Shown here piece by piece: positions 49,413 to 57,900 of a DNA stretch of 64,000 bases; within the stretch, counting starts at the first letter, position 1; the number at the start of each line of letters is the position of its first letter. Under the pieces are notes generated by a model. That model had not been told where the DNA came from and did not search any database. It saw only the letters and a program-made list of their open reading frames with translations. A program made the position numbers and the translations under genes. This DNA comes from JBEVJK01 sp963791325 (GTDB lineage Bacteria > Pseudomonadota > Alphaproteobacteria > Rhizobiales > Rhizobiaceae): NCBI GenBank assembly GCA_963791325.1, contig CAWBRU010000011.1, positions 186,001 to 250,000 on the forward strand, written 5' to 3'.

Positions 49413-50654
49413 ATGTCGTCCGCTGTTTCGCCGCTTGCTCCGCGCACCTACCCGGCGATGCCGGCAATCGACGGGGTGCGCATCGCCACCGCCGAGGCGG
49501 GCATCAAATACCGGAACCGCACCGACCTGATGCTGATGGCGTTCGATCCCGGCACTGCCGTGGCGGGGGTGTTCACCCGTTCGCAATGCCCCTCCGCCCC
49601 GGTCGATTTCTGCCGCGCCAATCTCGGCGGCGGCAGTGCCCGGGCGCTGGTCGTCAATTCGGGCAATGCCAACGCCTTCACCGGCCGCCGCGGCCGGGAA
49701 AGCACGGCGCTGACGGCCGCAGCAGCAGCCCTTGCCGTGGGCTGCCGCCCGGAAGAGGTGTTCCTCGCCTCGACCGGGGTGATCGGCGAGCCGCTCGCTG
49801 CCGAGCGCTTCAGCCACCTGCTCGGGGAGATGGCGCAGACGGCATCCCGCGAAGATTGGCACGGGGCGGGGCGGGCGATCATGACCACCGACACCTTCCC
49901 CAAATTCGCCACCACGACGGCGCGCCTCGGCGAGGCGGAGGTGACGATCAACGGCATCGCCAAGGGCGCCGGCATGATCGCTCCCGACATGGCCACCATG
50001 CTCTCGTTCGTCGCCACCGATGCCCCGATCGGACCGGCGGCGCTGCAGGCGGCGCTGTCGCAGGCGGTCAAATCGACGTTCAATGCAGTTACCGTCGACA
50101 GCGACACCTCGACCAGCGATACCCTGCTCCTGTTCGCCACCGGCGCGGCCGAGCGGCGCGGAGCGCCGCCGGTCAGCGATCCGGCCGACCCGCGGCTCAC
50201 GCCGTTTCGCCGTGCGCTCCACCAGGTCCTGCAGCGGCTGGCGCTGCAGGTGGTGCGCGACGGCGAGGGCGCCCGCAAGCAGATCGAGGTCACCGTCACC
50301 GGCGCCAGATCGGCGCGTTCGGCCAAGCGCATCGCGCTGTCGATCGCCAACTCGCCGCTGGTCAAGACGGCGGTTGCCGGCGAGGACGCCAATTGGGGCC
50401 GGGTCGTGATGGCGGTCGGCAAGGCAGGCGAGCCGGCCGACCGCGACCGCCTGTCGGTGTGGTTCGGCGACATCCGGGTGGCTTGGCAGGGAGAGCGCGA
50501 TCCCGACTATTCGGAGGCGCACACCTCGGCCTACATGAAAAACGACGAGATCCGCATCGTCGCCGACCTGGGAATCGGGCGGGGCAAAGCCACGGTGTGG
50601 ACCTGCGATCTCACCAAGGGGTATGTCGAGATCAACGGCGATTATCGGAGCTGA
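49413..50654 (+). CDS. argJ: Glutamate N-acetyltransferase / amino-acid acetyltransferase (bifunctional)
   Basis: ArgJ moves the acetyl group from N-acetylornithine to glutamate in the cyclic arginine pathway, and the bifunctional kind also uses acetyl-CoA. The 413-residue precursor cleaves itself at the conserved Thr in KGAGMIAPDMATMLSF (Ala-Thr-Met, about residue 194). Other family parts are VNSGNANAFTGRRG, STGVIGEPL, TVDSDTSTSDTLLLF and VAGEDANWGRVVMAVGKAGE. ATG 49413 begins MSSAVSPLAPRTYP. It follows the parvulin gene and is followed closely by a GNAT gene and mutT, probably one operon. Confidence 0.96.
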   Translation: MSSAVSPLAPRTYPAMPAIDGVRIATAEAGIKYRNRTDLMLMAFDPGTAVAGVFTRSQCPSAPVDFCRANLGGGSARALVVNSGNANAFTGRRGRESTALTAAAAALAVGCRPEEVFLASTGVIGEPLAAERFSHLLGEMAQTASREDWHGAGRAIMTTDTFPKFATTTARLGEAEVTINGIAKGAGMIAPDMATMLSFVATDAPIGPAALQAALSQAVKSTFNAVTVDSDTSTSDTLLLFATGAAERRGAPPVSDPADPRLTPFRRALHQVLQRLALQVVRDGEGARKQIEVTVTGARSARSAKRIALSIANSPLVKTAVAGEDANWGRVVMAVGKAGEPADRDRLSVWFGDIRVAWQGERDPDYSEAHTSAYMKNDEIRIVADLGIGRGKATVWTCDLTKGYVEINGDYRS

Positions 50655-50656
50655 TC

Positions 50657-51424
50657 TTGGGGGCTGCCGAGACCGTCGACCTGCCAGCCGTCCGCCGCTT
50701 CGAGGCTGCCGGGTTTCGGGCTTGGCCGGCCGCCTCGGTCAGCTATGACGGGACCTGGGTGATCCGGGTGACCCCCGATCATCCGAGCCGCCGGCTGAAC
50801 TCCGTCAACGTGCTTGACCGCCGCGATGTCGCCGATCTCGACCGACGGATCACGTCCGCTGCAGCGCGCTTCCGGGCGCAGGGCGTGCGCCCGGCTTTCC
50901 GGCTGTCGCCGCTCTCCGGGCCGGCGCTCGAAGACCGGCTTGCGACGCTGGGCTGGAAGCCGCTGGCCGAGACCATCGTCATGCGGCTGCCGCTCGCCGG
51001 CGCGCAGGTTGCCGCCGCCGAGCCGGTGCGGAGCGTCGGTTCAGATGCGTTTCTTGCCGCGGCGCAAAGCGTTGCCGGGTGGGATGATCTCCGCGTGGCG
51101 GCAACGGCCGGTCTCGTCAGCCGCATCCAGGCAGATCTCGGCCTGTTCGTCGGCGACGAGGGAGGCTGTCCGGTGGCGAGCCTGATCTGCGTGCGCGACG
51201 GCGACCTCGCCGGCATTTTCGAACTGGCCACCGCGCCCGCGACGCGCGGCCGCGGCCATGCGCGGCGCCTGCTCACCTCGGCACTCAGCTGGGCGCAAAG
51301 ACGCGGCGCCCGCCAGGGATGGCTGCAGGTCGAGGCCGACAACTCCGCCGGCTGCCGACTTTACGGCTCGCTGGGCTGGACCGCCGTCTATCGCTATCAC
51401 TACCGGCAAGCGGCGGAGGGCTGA
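50657..51424 (+). CDS. GNAT family N-acetyltransferase
   Basis: A 255-residue protein whose C-terminal half is a GNAT domain: GIFELATAPATRGRGHARRL carries the acetyl-CoA pyrophosphate loop (RGRGHA), and LQVEADNSAGCRLYGSLGWT is the usual last strand-helix. The N-terminal half (SYDGTWVIRVTPDHPSRRLN, SVNVLDRRD) is typical of uncharacterised GNATs with a second, degenerate domain. The probable start is TTG 50657, two bases after the argJ stop, with GGAG six bases upstream inside argJ. It sits one base before mutT. The substrate is unknown. Confidence 0.82.
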   Translation: MGAAETVDLPAVRRFEAAGFRAWPAASVSYDGTWVIRVTPDHPSRRLNSVNVLDRRDVADLDRRITSAAARFRAQGVRPAFRLSPLSGPALEDRLATLGWKPLAETIVMRLPLAGAQVAAAEPVRSVGSDAFLAAAQSVAGWDDLRVAATAGLVSRIQADLGLFVGDEGGCPVASLICVRDGDLAGIFELATAPATRGRGHARRLLTSALSWAQRRGARQGWLQVEADNSAGCRLYGSLGWTAVYRYHYRQAAEG

Positions 51425-51425
51425 G

Positions 51426-51839
51426 ATGGCCGAGCCTGGCAAGCGCCTGCTGCTGGTCGCCGCGTGCGCCCTGGTCGATGCCGATGGACGCGTGCTGCTC
51501 AGCCAGCGGCCGAAAGGCAAGGCGCTCGAAGGGCTATGGGAGTTCCCCGGCGGCAAGATCGAGCCCGGCGAGACCCCGGAGGAAACCGTGATCCGCGAGC
51601 TGCGCGAGGAGCTTGCGGTGGAGACGGAAGCTCAATGCCTGGCGCCGCTGACCTTCGCCAGTCACGGCTATGGCGACCGCCACCTGCTGATGCCGCTGTT
51701 CATCTGCCGCCGCTTCAAGGGCATCCCCCGCGGCAATGAAGGCCAGGCGTTGAAATGGGTGCGCGCTGCCCGGCTGCGCGACTATCCGATGCCGCCGGCC
51801 GATACGCCGCTGATCCCGATCCTGATGGACCTGCTCTGA
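51426..51839 (+). CDS. mutT: 8-oxo-dGTP diphosphatase MutT
   Basis: A 137-residue Nudix hydrolase that removes oxidised dGTP from the nucleotide pool. The Nudix box is complete: GGKIEPGETPEETVIRELRE followed by ELAVE, fitting Gx5Ex7REUXEEXGU in its catalytic residues. The earlier LLSQRPKGKALEGLWEFPGG is the MutT-type start. It begins at ATG 51426, right after the GNAT stop. The argJ-GNAT-mutT order is conserved among relatives. Confidence 0.93.
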   Translation: MAEPGKRLLLVAACALVDADGRVLLSQRPKGKALEGLWEFPGGKIEPGETPEETVIRELREELAVETEAQCLAPLTFASHGYGDRHLLMPLFICRRFKGIPRGNEGQALKWVRAARLRDYPMPPADTPLIPILMDLL

Positions 51840-51945
51840 GCGCCCCGCTGCGGTCGGAAGGCATCCCGACCCGTTAAGCAGTCGTTTATTTTCTCGTGAC
51901 TATTTGAATTGGGGCGGGATGGCATGCGGGCCGGAGAGGCGTGGC

Positions 51946-52263
51946 ATGGATCAGGATGACGAATGGCTGCGGCTCTCCACCGAGCGCAGCTCGCGCATGA
52001 GCGATGCGGGCTGCAGCCTGCTGCGCGTGGTGCTCCTGTTCGGCTTCGTCGCCGGGGCTTTCGGCCTCATCCTGGTTCCGGTCGTTGACGAGCAGGCGCG
52101 GTCCTACAGCGCCCTGCAGCGCAGCGCCGCCAGTACCGACCCGATGGTGACCGGGCAGATCGACCACAGCACGCCGGGGCCGCCCCGGACCGGGGTCCAG
52201 GCTGTGCCCGGCGCCTTGAGCTGCGCAACGCCGCAGGCTGCGGCGCATCCCGGCGATTGCTGA
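51946..52263 (+). CDS. Small membrane protein of unknown function
   Basis: A 105-residue protein with an acidic N-terminus (MDQDDEWLRLSTERSSRMSD), one clear transmembrane helix (CSLLRVVLLFGFVAGAFGLI, about residues 26-45) and a Pro/Thr/Ala-rich tail that ends in CATPQAAAHPGDC. A GGAG ribosome site precedes ATG 51946. I know no named family. It stands just upstream of the Flp pilin gene and may be linked to it, but this is position only. Confidence 0.65.
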   Translation: MDQDDEWLRLSTERSSRMSDAGCSLLRVVLLFGFVAGAFGLILVPVVDEQARSYSALQRSAASTDPMVTGQIDHSTPGPPRTGVQAVPGALSCATPQAAAHPGDC

Positions 52264-52284
52264 ACACGGGTTTTATGCCGTGTT
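52263..52284. promoter_or_regulatory. Inverted repeat between small membrane gene and flp
   Basis: AACACGG and CCGTGTT form a perfect 7-base dyad with an 8-base T-rich loop (GTTTTATG), directly at the stop codon of the small membrane protein gene and about 70 bases before flp. It could end the first transcript or be a regulator site for flp. No U-tract follows. Confidence 0.35.
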
Positions 52285-52351
52285 AACAGCCGGCCGGGCA
52301 TGGTCGCCGCTGTTTCGGTCGGCCGATCTCCCGCTTGACACGAGTTCGCGT

Positions 52352-52531
52352 ATGTTGTTCGAAACCATGCGTTTCTTGAAGAATACAGCGGCCGCGACCG
52401 CGATCGAGTACGGCCTGGTGGCGCTGCTGATCAGCGTGGCGATCATCGTCGGGCTGCTGGCCACCCACGCGCAGGTTCAGGCCATGTACCGGCATGTGGT
52501 CGAGTCCACCGATGCGGCCGGCATGAATTAG
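52352..52531 (+). CDS. flp: Flp family type IVb pilin
   Basis: A 59-residue pilin precursor. It has the Flp pattern: short basic leader (MRFLKNTAAAT), then AIEYGLVALLISVAIIVGLL with the conserved Glu-Tyr pair at the start of the hydrophobic spine, and a short polar tail. Flp pilins are cleaved by a TadV/CpaA-like peptidase and assembled by the Tad/Cpa system for surface attachment. No cpa/tad gene is in the window. ATG 52352 gives a leader of usual length; ATG 52367 is also possible. Its stop overlaps the end of the convergent methyltransferase gene. Confidence 0.85.
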   Translation: MLFETMRFLKNTAAATAIEYGLVALLISVAIIVGLLATHAQVQAMYRHVVESTDAAGMN

Positions 52532-53403
52532 GACGAACCGCGGCCGCTGCCCAGCACCTTGGAGAGCGAGACTTCTGCGGAACCGGGTGTCAGCGGCTTC
52601 GGCTGGCTTTCGTGCGGGGCCCAGCCCGACATCCAGACGAAGGCGAAGGTCGCCGGCAGGCGCCCGTCGGGCTCGGCGAAACGCTCGGCATAGATCTCCG
52701 CAGCGCGCGCAAACAAGCGCCGCGTTGCCGGACGGCGGGTGCGGCCCTCGAGGGCATTGCCGACGCCCATGGCGCGCAAATCCCCCAGCAGCGCGAACAT
52801 CGACTGGTAGCGGACCTTGACGGTTTCGAGATCGCTGACCGGCAAGGCGAAGCCCGCCCGCTGCAGCAGCGCGCCGGCATCCCTGACGTCGACCATCGGA
52901 TGGATATGCGGGCTGGCGCCCCCGGTCAGCTCGAGCTCGGCGGCGAGCAGGCTGGCGCGCAGCTCTTGCAAGGTCTCGCCCCCCGCCATGGCGGCCAGAA
53001 AAAGTCCATCCGGCCGCAGCGCCCGGCGGATCTGAATGAGCGCCCCGGGGATGTCGTTCAAGTCCTGCAAAGCGAGCAGGGAGACGGCGAGATCGAGGCT
53101 TGCCGGCTCAAGCGGCAGCCGTCCGTGCTGCGCAATCCGGCCCGGCGAGTTGTCGAGCAGCCGTCCGTCGAGCTCGACCCGGATCACCGTCTCGACCTTG
53201 CCAGAGGCGGCGAGGGCGGCGGCCGCGGCCTCGGTGCGGCAGAACAGGGTGGCGGCGGTCGGGAAGCGCCGCTCGACGGTGGCGAGCCGCTCGGCCAGAT
53301 CGGCGGCGGCCCGCACCATCAGAAAATCGGCGCCGGGGACAGCCCGACGCTCAGCCCTCAGCTGATGGCGCAAGACGAGTTCGGCATCGAAGATCGGTTC
53401 CAC
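52528..53403 (-). CDS. BioC/NDUFAF5-like methyltransferase-fold protein
   Basis: A 291-residue class I SAM-dependent methyltransferase-fold protein. It resembles the alphaproteobacterial homologues of mitochondrial NDUFAF5 and BioC: an early ADFLMVRAAADLAERLATVE, post-motif LLDNSPGRIAQHGRLPLEPA, then LDLAVSLLALQDLNDIPGAL and IRRALRPDGLFLAAMAGGET. The classical GxGxG is weakened (no clear glycine loop near residue 55), which is also seen in this group. NDUFAF5 hydroxylates an arginine of complex I; whether this protein does is unknown. It is divergent from comF, a conserved arrangement. Confidence 0.85.
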   Translation of the reverse strand: MEPIFDAELVLRHQLRAERRAVPGADFLMVRAAADLAERLATVERRFPTAATLFCRTEAAAAALAASGKVETVIRVELDGRLLDNSPGRIAQHGRLPLEPASLDLAVSLLALQDLNDIPGALIQIRRALRPDGLFLAAMAGGETLQELRASLLAAELELTGGASPHIHPMVDVRDAGALLQRAGFALPVSDLETVKVRYQSMFALLGDLRAMGVGNALEGRTRRPATRRLFARAAEIYAERFAEPDGRLPATFAFVWMSGWAPHESQPKPLTPGSAEVSLSKVLGSGRGSS

Positions 53404-53505
53404 CCGGCGCTACTCCCGGTTGCATTTAGCTTGCCGTTCCAGGCTGCCCTGGTCCATCATAGAACCCAGGCGTAGCCTACGGTAAAGGGTGCGGAGAGGG
53501 GCGAG

Positions 53506-54288
53506 GTGATCGGCGCAGGCGCGGTCAGATCGGCGATGCGCCCGGCGTTGCGGTCGGCCGAGCGGATGCTGTTCCCGCCGGCATGCGTCGGCTGCACCCG
53601 GCGGGTGACCCAGGCGAGTACGCTGTGCGCCGCCTGCTGGAGCGGATTGCTGTTCTTCGAGCCGCCCTGGTGCGAGATCATGGGCACGCCGTTCAGTCAC
53701 GAGATGGGCCCGGGCTTCCTGTCGGCCGAGGCGCTGCTCAGGCCGCCCCCGTTCCGCCGGGCCCGTGCGGCGCTCGCCTATTCCGGCATTGCCAAGCAGA
53801 TGACGCAACGGCTGAAATATGGGGATCGCACCGAGCTTGCGCCGACGATGGCGCGGTGGATGGCGCGCGCCGGCCACGAGCTCGTCGCAGATGCCGAGCT
53901 GATCGTGCCGGTGCCGCTTCACTGGCGGCGCCTGCTTGCCCGGCGGTTCAACCAGTCGGCCGAGCTCGCCCGCGGCATCGTCAAGCTCTCCGGCGCGCGC
54001 TTTGCCCCCGGCTGTGTCAAGCGGCATCGCCACACCCGCCAGCAGGTCGGGCTCGGCCTCGGCGAGCGCAACCGCAATGTGCGGGGCGCCTTTCAAGTCA
54101 CCGCCGGCGGACGGCGGCTGGTCGCCGGCCGGAACGTGCTCATTGTCGACGATGTCTATACGACCGGCGCCACGGTGCGGGCGCTCACCCACGCGCTGAT
54201 TGCCGCCGAAGCCCGAAATGTCGACGTGCTCACCTTCGCTCGGGTGATCCCGGGGGACTTCCAGCATGCTGAACCCGCCCTTATATAA
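53506..54288 (+). CDS. comF: ComF family phosphoribosyltransferase-like protein
   Basis: A 260-residue double zinc ribbon/phosphoribosyltransferase protein. The N-terminal zinc ribbon has CVGC and CAAC pairs (about residues 27-46), then LAYSGIAKQMTQRLKYGDRTEL, of which IAKQMTQRLKYGDR is the ComF hallmark. PVPLHWRRLLARRFNQSAEL follows, and the PRPP loop is VLIVDDVYTTGATVRALTHA. ComF proteins have a role in DNA uptake in competent species but are present in many others with unproven function. GTG 53506 follows a GAGAGGGGCGAG site. It precedes grxC by 32 bases. Confidence 0.88.
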   Translation: MIGAGAVRSAMRPALRSAERMLFPPACVGCTRRVTQASTLCAACWSGLLFFEPPWCEIMGTPFSHEMGPGFLSAEALLRPPPFRRARAALAYSGIAKQMTQRLKYGDRTELAPTMARWMARAGHELVADAELIVPVPLHWRRLLARRFNQSAELARGIVKLSGARFAPGCVKRHRHTRQQVGLGLGERNRNVRGAFQVTAGGRRLVAGRNVLIVDDVYTTGATVRALTHALIAAEARNVDVLTFARVIPGDFQHAEPALI

Positions 54289-54320
54289 GGTTTGCAACAG
54301 GCCAAGAGATCGGTCGCCCA

Positions 54321-54602
54321 ATGGTTGATGTCACCATCTACACGCGCATGATGTGCGGATATTGCATGGCCGCCAAGCGCCTCCTCGACAACAAGGGTGT
54401 CGCCTATACCGAGCACGACGCCAGCTTCTCGCCCGAATTGCGGCAGGAGATGATCCGGCGCAGCAACGGCCGCTGGACGTTTCCGCAGATTTTCATCGGC
54501 GATATCCATGTCGGCGGATCCGACGATCTTCATGCCCTGGATGCGGCCGGCAAGCTCGATCGGCTGCTCGGCGGCCAACCGTCAAGTGAGGGACGACCAT
54601 GA
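54321..54602 (+). CDS. grxC: Glutaredoxin 3
   Basis: A 93-residue glutaredoxin that reduces disulfides with glutathione. The dithiol active site is YTRMMCGYCMAAKRLL (CGYC, residues about 11-14), with the TFPQIFIGDIHVGGSDDLHA cis-Pro and GG loop typical of GrxC. It starts at ATG 54321. Its stop overlaps the start of the nitrilase-family gene as ATGA. Confidence 0.93.
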   Translation: MVDVTIYTRMMCGYCMAAKRLLDNKGVAYTEHDASFSPELRQEMIRRSNGRWTFPQIFIGDIHVGGSDDLHALDAAGKLDRLLGGQPSSEGRP

Positions 54603-55456
54603 CCATGTTCAAGGCAGCTGCCGTGCAGATGCGCTCCGGCACGGATGTCGAAGAGAACGCCCGCACCTTCGAGCAAATGGTGCGTACCGCGGCCGCCGCC
54701 GGCGCCCGCTATATCCAGACCCCGGAGATGACCAACGCTCTGGTGCGCGACAAGGATGCGCGCGCCAAGGCATTCCGGCCGGTCGAGGAGGACATCGTCG
54801 CGGCCAAGGCGGCCGCCCTGGCGGCCGAGCTCTCGGTCCACATCCATGTTGGCTCCAATGCCATCGCGCTGCCCGACGGCAAGCTGGCCAACCGCGCGTT
54901 GGTCTATACCGCCGGCGGGGCGCTGGCCGCCACCTACGACAAGATCCACATGTTCGACGTCGATCTCGACAACGGCGAAAGCTGGCGCGAATCGGCGGCC
55001 TATGAGCCCGGCACGGAGGCGCGGGTGGTCGAGTTGCCGGAAACCAGGCTCGGGCTGGCGATCTGCTATGACGTGCGCTTTCCACAGCTGTTCCGCGCAC
55101 AGGCGCTGGCCGGCGCCCAGGTGTTGACCGCGCCCGCGGCTTTCACGCGGCAGACCGGGGAAGCCCATTGGCACGTCTTGATGCGGGCCCGTGCGATCGA
55201 GAACGGCGCCTGGATGATCGCGGCGGCGCAAGGCGGCGTCCATGAGGATGGCCGCGAGACCTTCGGCCATTCGATCATCGTCGACCCGTGGGGCCGCGTG
55301 GTCGCCGACGCCGGCGATGCCGAGCCCGGCATCATCTATGCCGAGATCGATCCCGCCGCCTCGGCCGCGGCACGGGCCAAGATCCCCAACCTGAAGAACG
55401 CGCGCGACTTCGGCGTCCGGCTGGTCGGGCAAGCGCCGCTGAGAGCCGCATCTTGA
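54599..55456 (+). CDS. Nitrilase-superfamily amidase, deaminated-glutathione amidase-like
   Basis: A 285-residue carbon-nitrogen hydrolase of the Nit1 branch. The Glu-Lys-Cys triad is Glu in IQTPEMTNALV (about residue 41), Lys in TYDKIHMFDVDL (about 115) and Cys in LAICYDVRFPQLFRAQALAG (about 150). Nit1 proteins hydrolyse deaminated glutathione, a side product of transaminases, which fits the neighbouring glutaredoxin gene. It is translationally coupled on both sides: ATGA overlap with grxC and TTGA overlap with the DUF1178 gene. Confidence 0.9.
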   Translation: MTMFKAAAVQMRSGTDVEENARTFEQMVRTAAAAGARYIQTPEMTNALVRDKDARAKAFRPVEEDIVAAKAAALAAELSVHIHVGSNAIALPDGKLANRALVYTAGGALAATYDKIHMFDVDLDNGESWRESAAYEPGTEARVVELPETRLGLAICYDVRFPQLFRAQALAGAQVLTAPAAFTRQTGEAHWHVLMRARAIENGAWMIAAAQGGVHEDGRETFGHSIIVDPWGRVVADAGDAEPGIIYAEIDPAASAAARAKIPNLKNARDFGVRLVGQAPLRAAS

Positions 55457-55878
55457 TCCGCTTCTCGCTCGCCTGTGCGGAAGAGCACGAATTCGAAGCC
55501 TGGTTCCGCAACAACGCCGACTACGAGACGCAGAAAAAGCGCGGCCTCGTGTCGTGCCCGGTGTGCGGCTCGGAAACGGTGGACAAGCGTCTGATGGCGC
55601 CAGCCGTTTCGACCGGCCGGCGCCAAGAGAGGCTGGCGCTGGCCGTCGATGCCGAGCAGCGCGCCGCCATGGCCAAGCTCAAGGCCCTGACCGCGAAGCT
55701 GCGCGAGAACGCCGACTATGTCGGCGACAAGTTCGCCGAGGAGGCGCGCAAGATTCATTTCGGCGAGGCCGACCCGCGCGGCATCTACGGCGAGGCGACG
55801 GGCGAGGAGGCACGGGCGCTCGCCGAGGACGGCGTCGAATTCATGCCGATGCCGGTGCTGCCCGACGACCGCAACTAG
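55453..55878 (+). CDS. DUF1178 family protein
   Basis: A 141-residue protein that starts IRFSLACAEEHEFEAWFRNN after TTG 55453 and has the zinc-ribbon-like LVSCPVCGSETVDKRLMAPA (CxxC near residue 35). The C-terminal half is ADYVGDKFAEEARKIHFGEA and FMPMPVLPDD, all typical of the alphaproteobacterial DUF1178 family, whose role is not known. The TTG overlaps the upstream TGA. The TAG stop (55876-55878) is the first codon of repeat copy D. Confidence 0.9.
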   Translation: MIRFSLACAEEHEFEAWFRNNADYETQKKRGLVSCPVCGSETVDKRLMAPAVSTGRRQERLALAVDAEQRAAMAKLKALTAKLRENADYVGDKFAEEARKIHFGEADPRGIYGEATGEEARALAEDGVEFMPMPVLPDDRN

Positions 55879-55980
55879 AGCGAATCACCTCATTCTTGGA
55901 CTCGGTGCTCCCCTCTAAGTCTTTGTTTTTTCGCAATTCCGGACGGAGAACCGTTGCCACGTCTCTCTGGAATTGCTCTA
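55876..55980 (+). repeat. Dispersed repeat copy D (most complete)
   Basis: 105 bp with matching ends: TAGAGCGAATCACC on the left, and GGAATTGCTCTA on the right, whose reverse complement is TAGAGCAATTCC. Inside are CTCGGTGCTCCCCTCTAAG, TTTGTTTTTTCGCAATTCCG and GACGGAGAACCGTTGCC. The left TAG is the stop codon of the DUF1178 gene. It lies between convergent genes (ubiG on the other side), where it may serve as terminator. Confidence 0.88.
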
Positions 55981-55996
55981 CACTCCAGGGGCCCGG

Positions 55997-56788
55997 TCAA
56001 GTCCCGGCGGCGGCAGCGACGCCTTGCGGATTTGCGGCATGGGTAACGGCACGCTCGGCCAGCACCATGTAATTGACGTCCATGTCCTTGGATCGGTGCC
56101 AACGGTCGGCGAGCGGATTGTAGACCACGCCGGTACGGTCGATGATCGTCAATCCGGCAGCACTGAGCGCCGTCTCGAGCTCTTCCGGGCGCACCAGGCG
56201 GCCATATTTGTGGGTGCCCCGCGGCAGCCAGCGCAGCACATATTCGGCGCCGATGATGGCCAGCCCGAGCGCCTTCAGCGTGCGGTTGATGGTGGCCACG
56301 AACATGATGCCGCCGGGCTTCACCATCTCCGCGCATTTGCCCAGGAACAGGCCGACATCGGCGACGTGCTCGACCACTTCCATGTTGAGGATGACGTCGA
56401 ACGTCTCGCCCTGCTCGGCGAGGGTCTCGGCCGTGGTGGCGCGGTAGTCGATGCTGAGCCCGCCCTCGGCGGCGTGCAGCTTCGCCACCTCGATATTGTT
56501 GGCCGACGCATCGGCGCCGACGACCAGCGCGCCCAGCCGCGCCATCGGCTCGCAGAGCAGGCCGCCGCCGCAGCCGATGTCGAGGATGCGCAAGCCTTCG
56601 AAAGGGCGCGCCACGCGCGGATCGCGGCCGAAGCGTGCGGCGATCTGGTCGCGAATATAGGCCAGCCGCACCGGATTGAACTTGTGGAGGGGACGGAATT
56701 TCCCGTTCGGATTCCACCACTCCTGGGCGAGCGCCGAGAAATGCTCGACCTCGCGCAGATCCACAGTGGTGTTGCGCAGTTCTGGCAT
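55997..56788 (-). CDS. ubiG: Ubiquinone biosynthesis O-methyltransferase
   Basis: UbiG does both O-methylations of ubiquinone synthesis. The 263-residue product shows EVEHFSALAQEWWNPNGKFR (family N-terminus), the SAM loop ILDIGCGGGLLCEPMARLGA (about residue 70), GADASANNIEVAKLHA, and VEVVEHVADV-type post-motif (NMEVVEHVADVGLFL, about 132). INRTLKALGLAIIGAEYVLR is the membrane-binding insertion. It starts at ATG 56788 and is divergent from the exporter ATPase gene. Confidence 0.95.
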   Translation of the reverse strand: MPELRNTTVDLREVEHFSALAQEWWNPNGKFRPLHKFNPVRLAYIRDQIAARFGRDPRVARPFEGLRILDIGCGGGLLCEPMARLGALVVGADASANNIEVAKLHAAEGGLSIDYRATTAETLAEQGETFDVILNMEVVEHVADVGLFLGKCAEMVKPGGIMFVATINRTLKALGLAIIGAEYVLRWLPRGTHKYGRLVRPEELETALSAAGLTIIDRTGVVYNPLADRWHRSKDMDVNYMVLAERAVTHAANPQGVAAAAGT

Positions 56789-56973
56789 GAATGGTCTCCT
56801 TCGGAAGGCAGGAAGTCGGGCCCAGGCAAGCGAAAGTCAAGCCGGAGCCTTCGCGCTGGCCCGGAAGCGGCGCAAAAACCCGCTCGCTGTTGCCGCCTGA
56901 TGTGCTATTGGCGCGGGGCAGCCATCTCCTCGCCGTCTTCATCGCCACCACTGACCGATTTCAACGCCCTGCC

Positions 56974-57900
56974 ATGCAGCCGATCATCAGCGTTCGCGAT
57001 CTCACCAAGACCTATGCGACCGGTTTCGAGGCGCTGAAGGGCGTCGACCTCGATGTCCGGAAGGGTGAGATCCTGGCATTGCTCGGCCCCAATGGAGCCG
57101 GCAAGACAACCCTCATCAACATCGTCTGCGGCATCGTCAATGCCAGCAGCGGCGAAGTGACCGTCGGCGGCCACGACATCGCCCATGACTACCGCAAGGC
57201 CCGGGCAATGATCGGCCTGGTGCCGCAAGAGCTGACCACCAACGCGTTCGAGACCGTGTGGTCCGACGTCTCCTTCAGCCGCGGCCTGTTCGGCAAGCGC
57301 CGCGATCCGGCCAAGATCGAGAAGCTGCTCAAGGACCTGTCGCTGTGGGACAAGAAGGACGCCAAGATCATCACTTTGTCGGGCGGGATGAAGCGGCGGG
57401 TGCTGATCGCCAAGGCCCTCTCGCACGAGCCGGAGATCCTGTTCCTCGACGAACCGACGGCCGGCGTCGACGTCGAGCTGCGGCGCGACATGTGGGACCT
57501 GGTGCGTGGGCTGCGCGAGACGGGCGTCACCGTCATTCTCACCACGCACTACATCGAGGAAGCCGAGGAGATGGCCGACCGCATCGGCATCATCGACAAG
57601 GGCCGGCTGGTCCTGGTCGAAGAGAAAGCGGAGCTGATGCGCAACCTCGGCAAGAAGGAACTCACCTTGCAATTGCAGGCACCGCTCGCGGCGCTGCCCA
57701 AATCGCTGTCGCCCTACCAGCTGGAACTCAAGGACGGCGGCAACGCAATGACCTTCACCTACGATACCCAGGGCGACCGCACCGGGATCACTGCGCTGTT
57801 GCGCGACCTGAGCAAGGCCGGAATTCGCTTCAAGGATCTTCAGACCCGTCAGAGCTCGCTCGAAGATATCTTCGTCAGCCTGGTGCGGAGGCCGGAATGA
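56974..57900 (+). CDS. ABC-2 type exporter ATP-binding protein
   Basis: A 308-residue ATPase of the DrrA/NodI type. It has Walker A LLGPNGAGKTTLINIVCG (about residue 40), a signature in the form LSGGMKRRVLIAKAL (about 137) and Walker B ILFLDEPTAGVDVELRRDMW, then the switch His in TTHYIEEAEEMADRIG. After residue 230 comes the extra C-terminal domain common in this class. It is followed by the membrane subunit with an ATGA overlap. Substrates of the class include drugs, lipids and polysaccharides; nothing here points to one. Confidence 0.92.
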   Translation: MQPIISVRDLTKTYATGFEALKGVDLDVRKGEILALLGPNGAGKTTLINIVCGIVNASSGEVTVGGHDIAHDYRKARAMIGLVPQELTTNAFETVWSDVSFSRGLFGKRRDPAKIEKLLKDLSLWDKKDAKIITLSGGMKRRVLIAKALSHEPEILFLDEPTAGVDVELRRDMWDLVRGLRETGVTVILTTHYIEEAEEMADRIGIIDKGRLVLVEEKAELMRNLGKKELTLQLQAPLAALPKSLSPYQLELKDGGNAMTFTYDTQGDRTGITALLRDLSKAGIRFKDLQTRQSSLEDIFVSLVRRPE

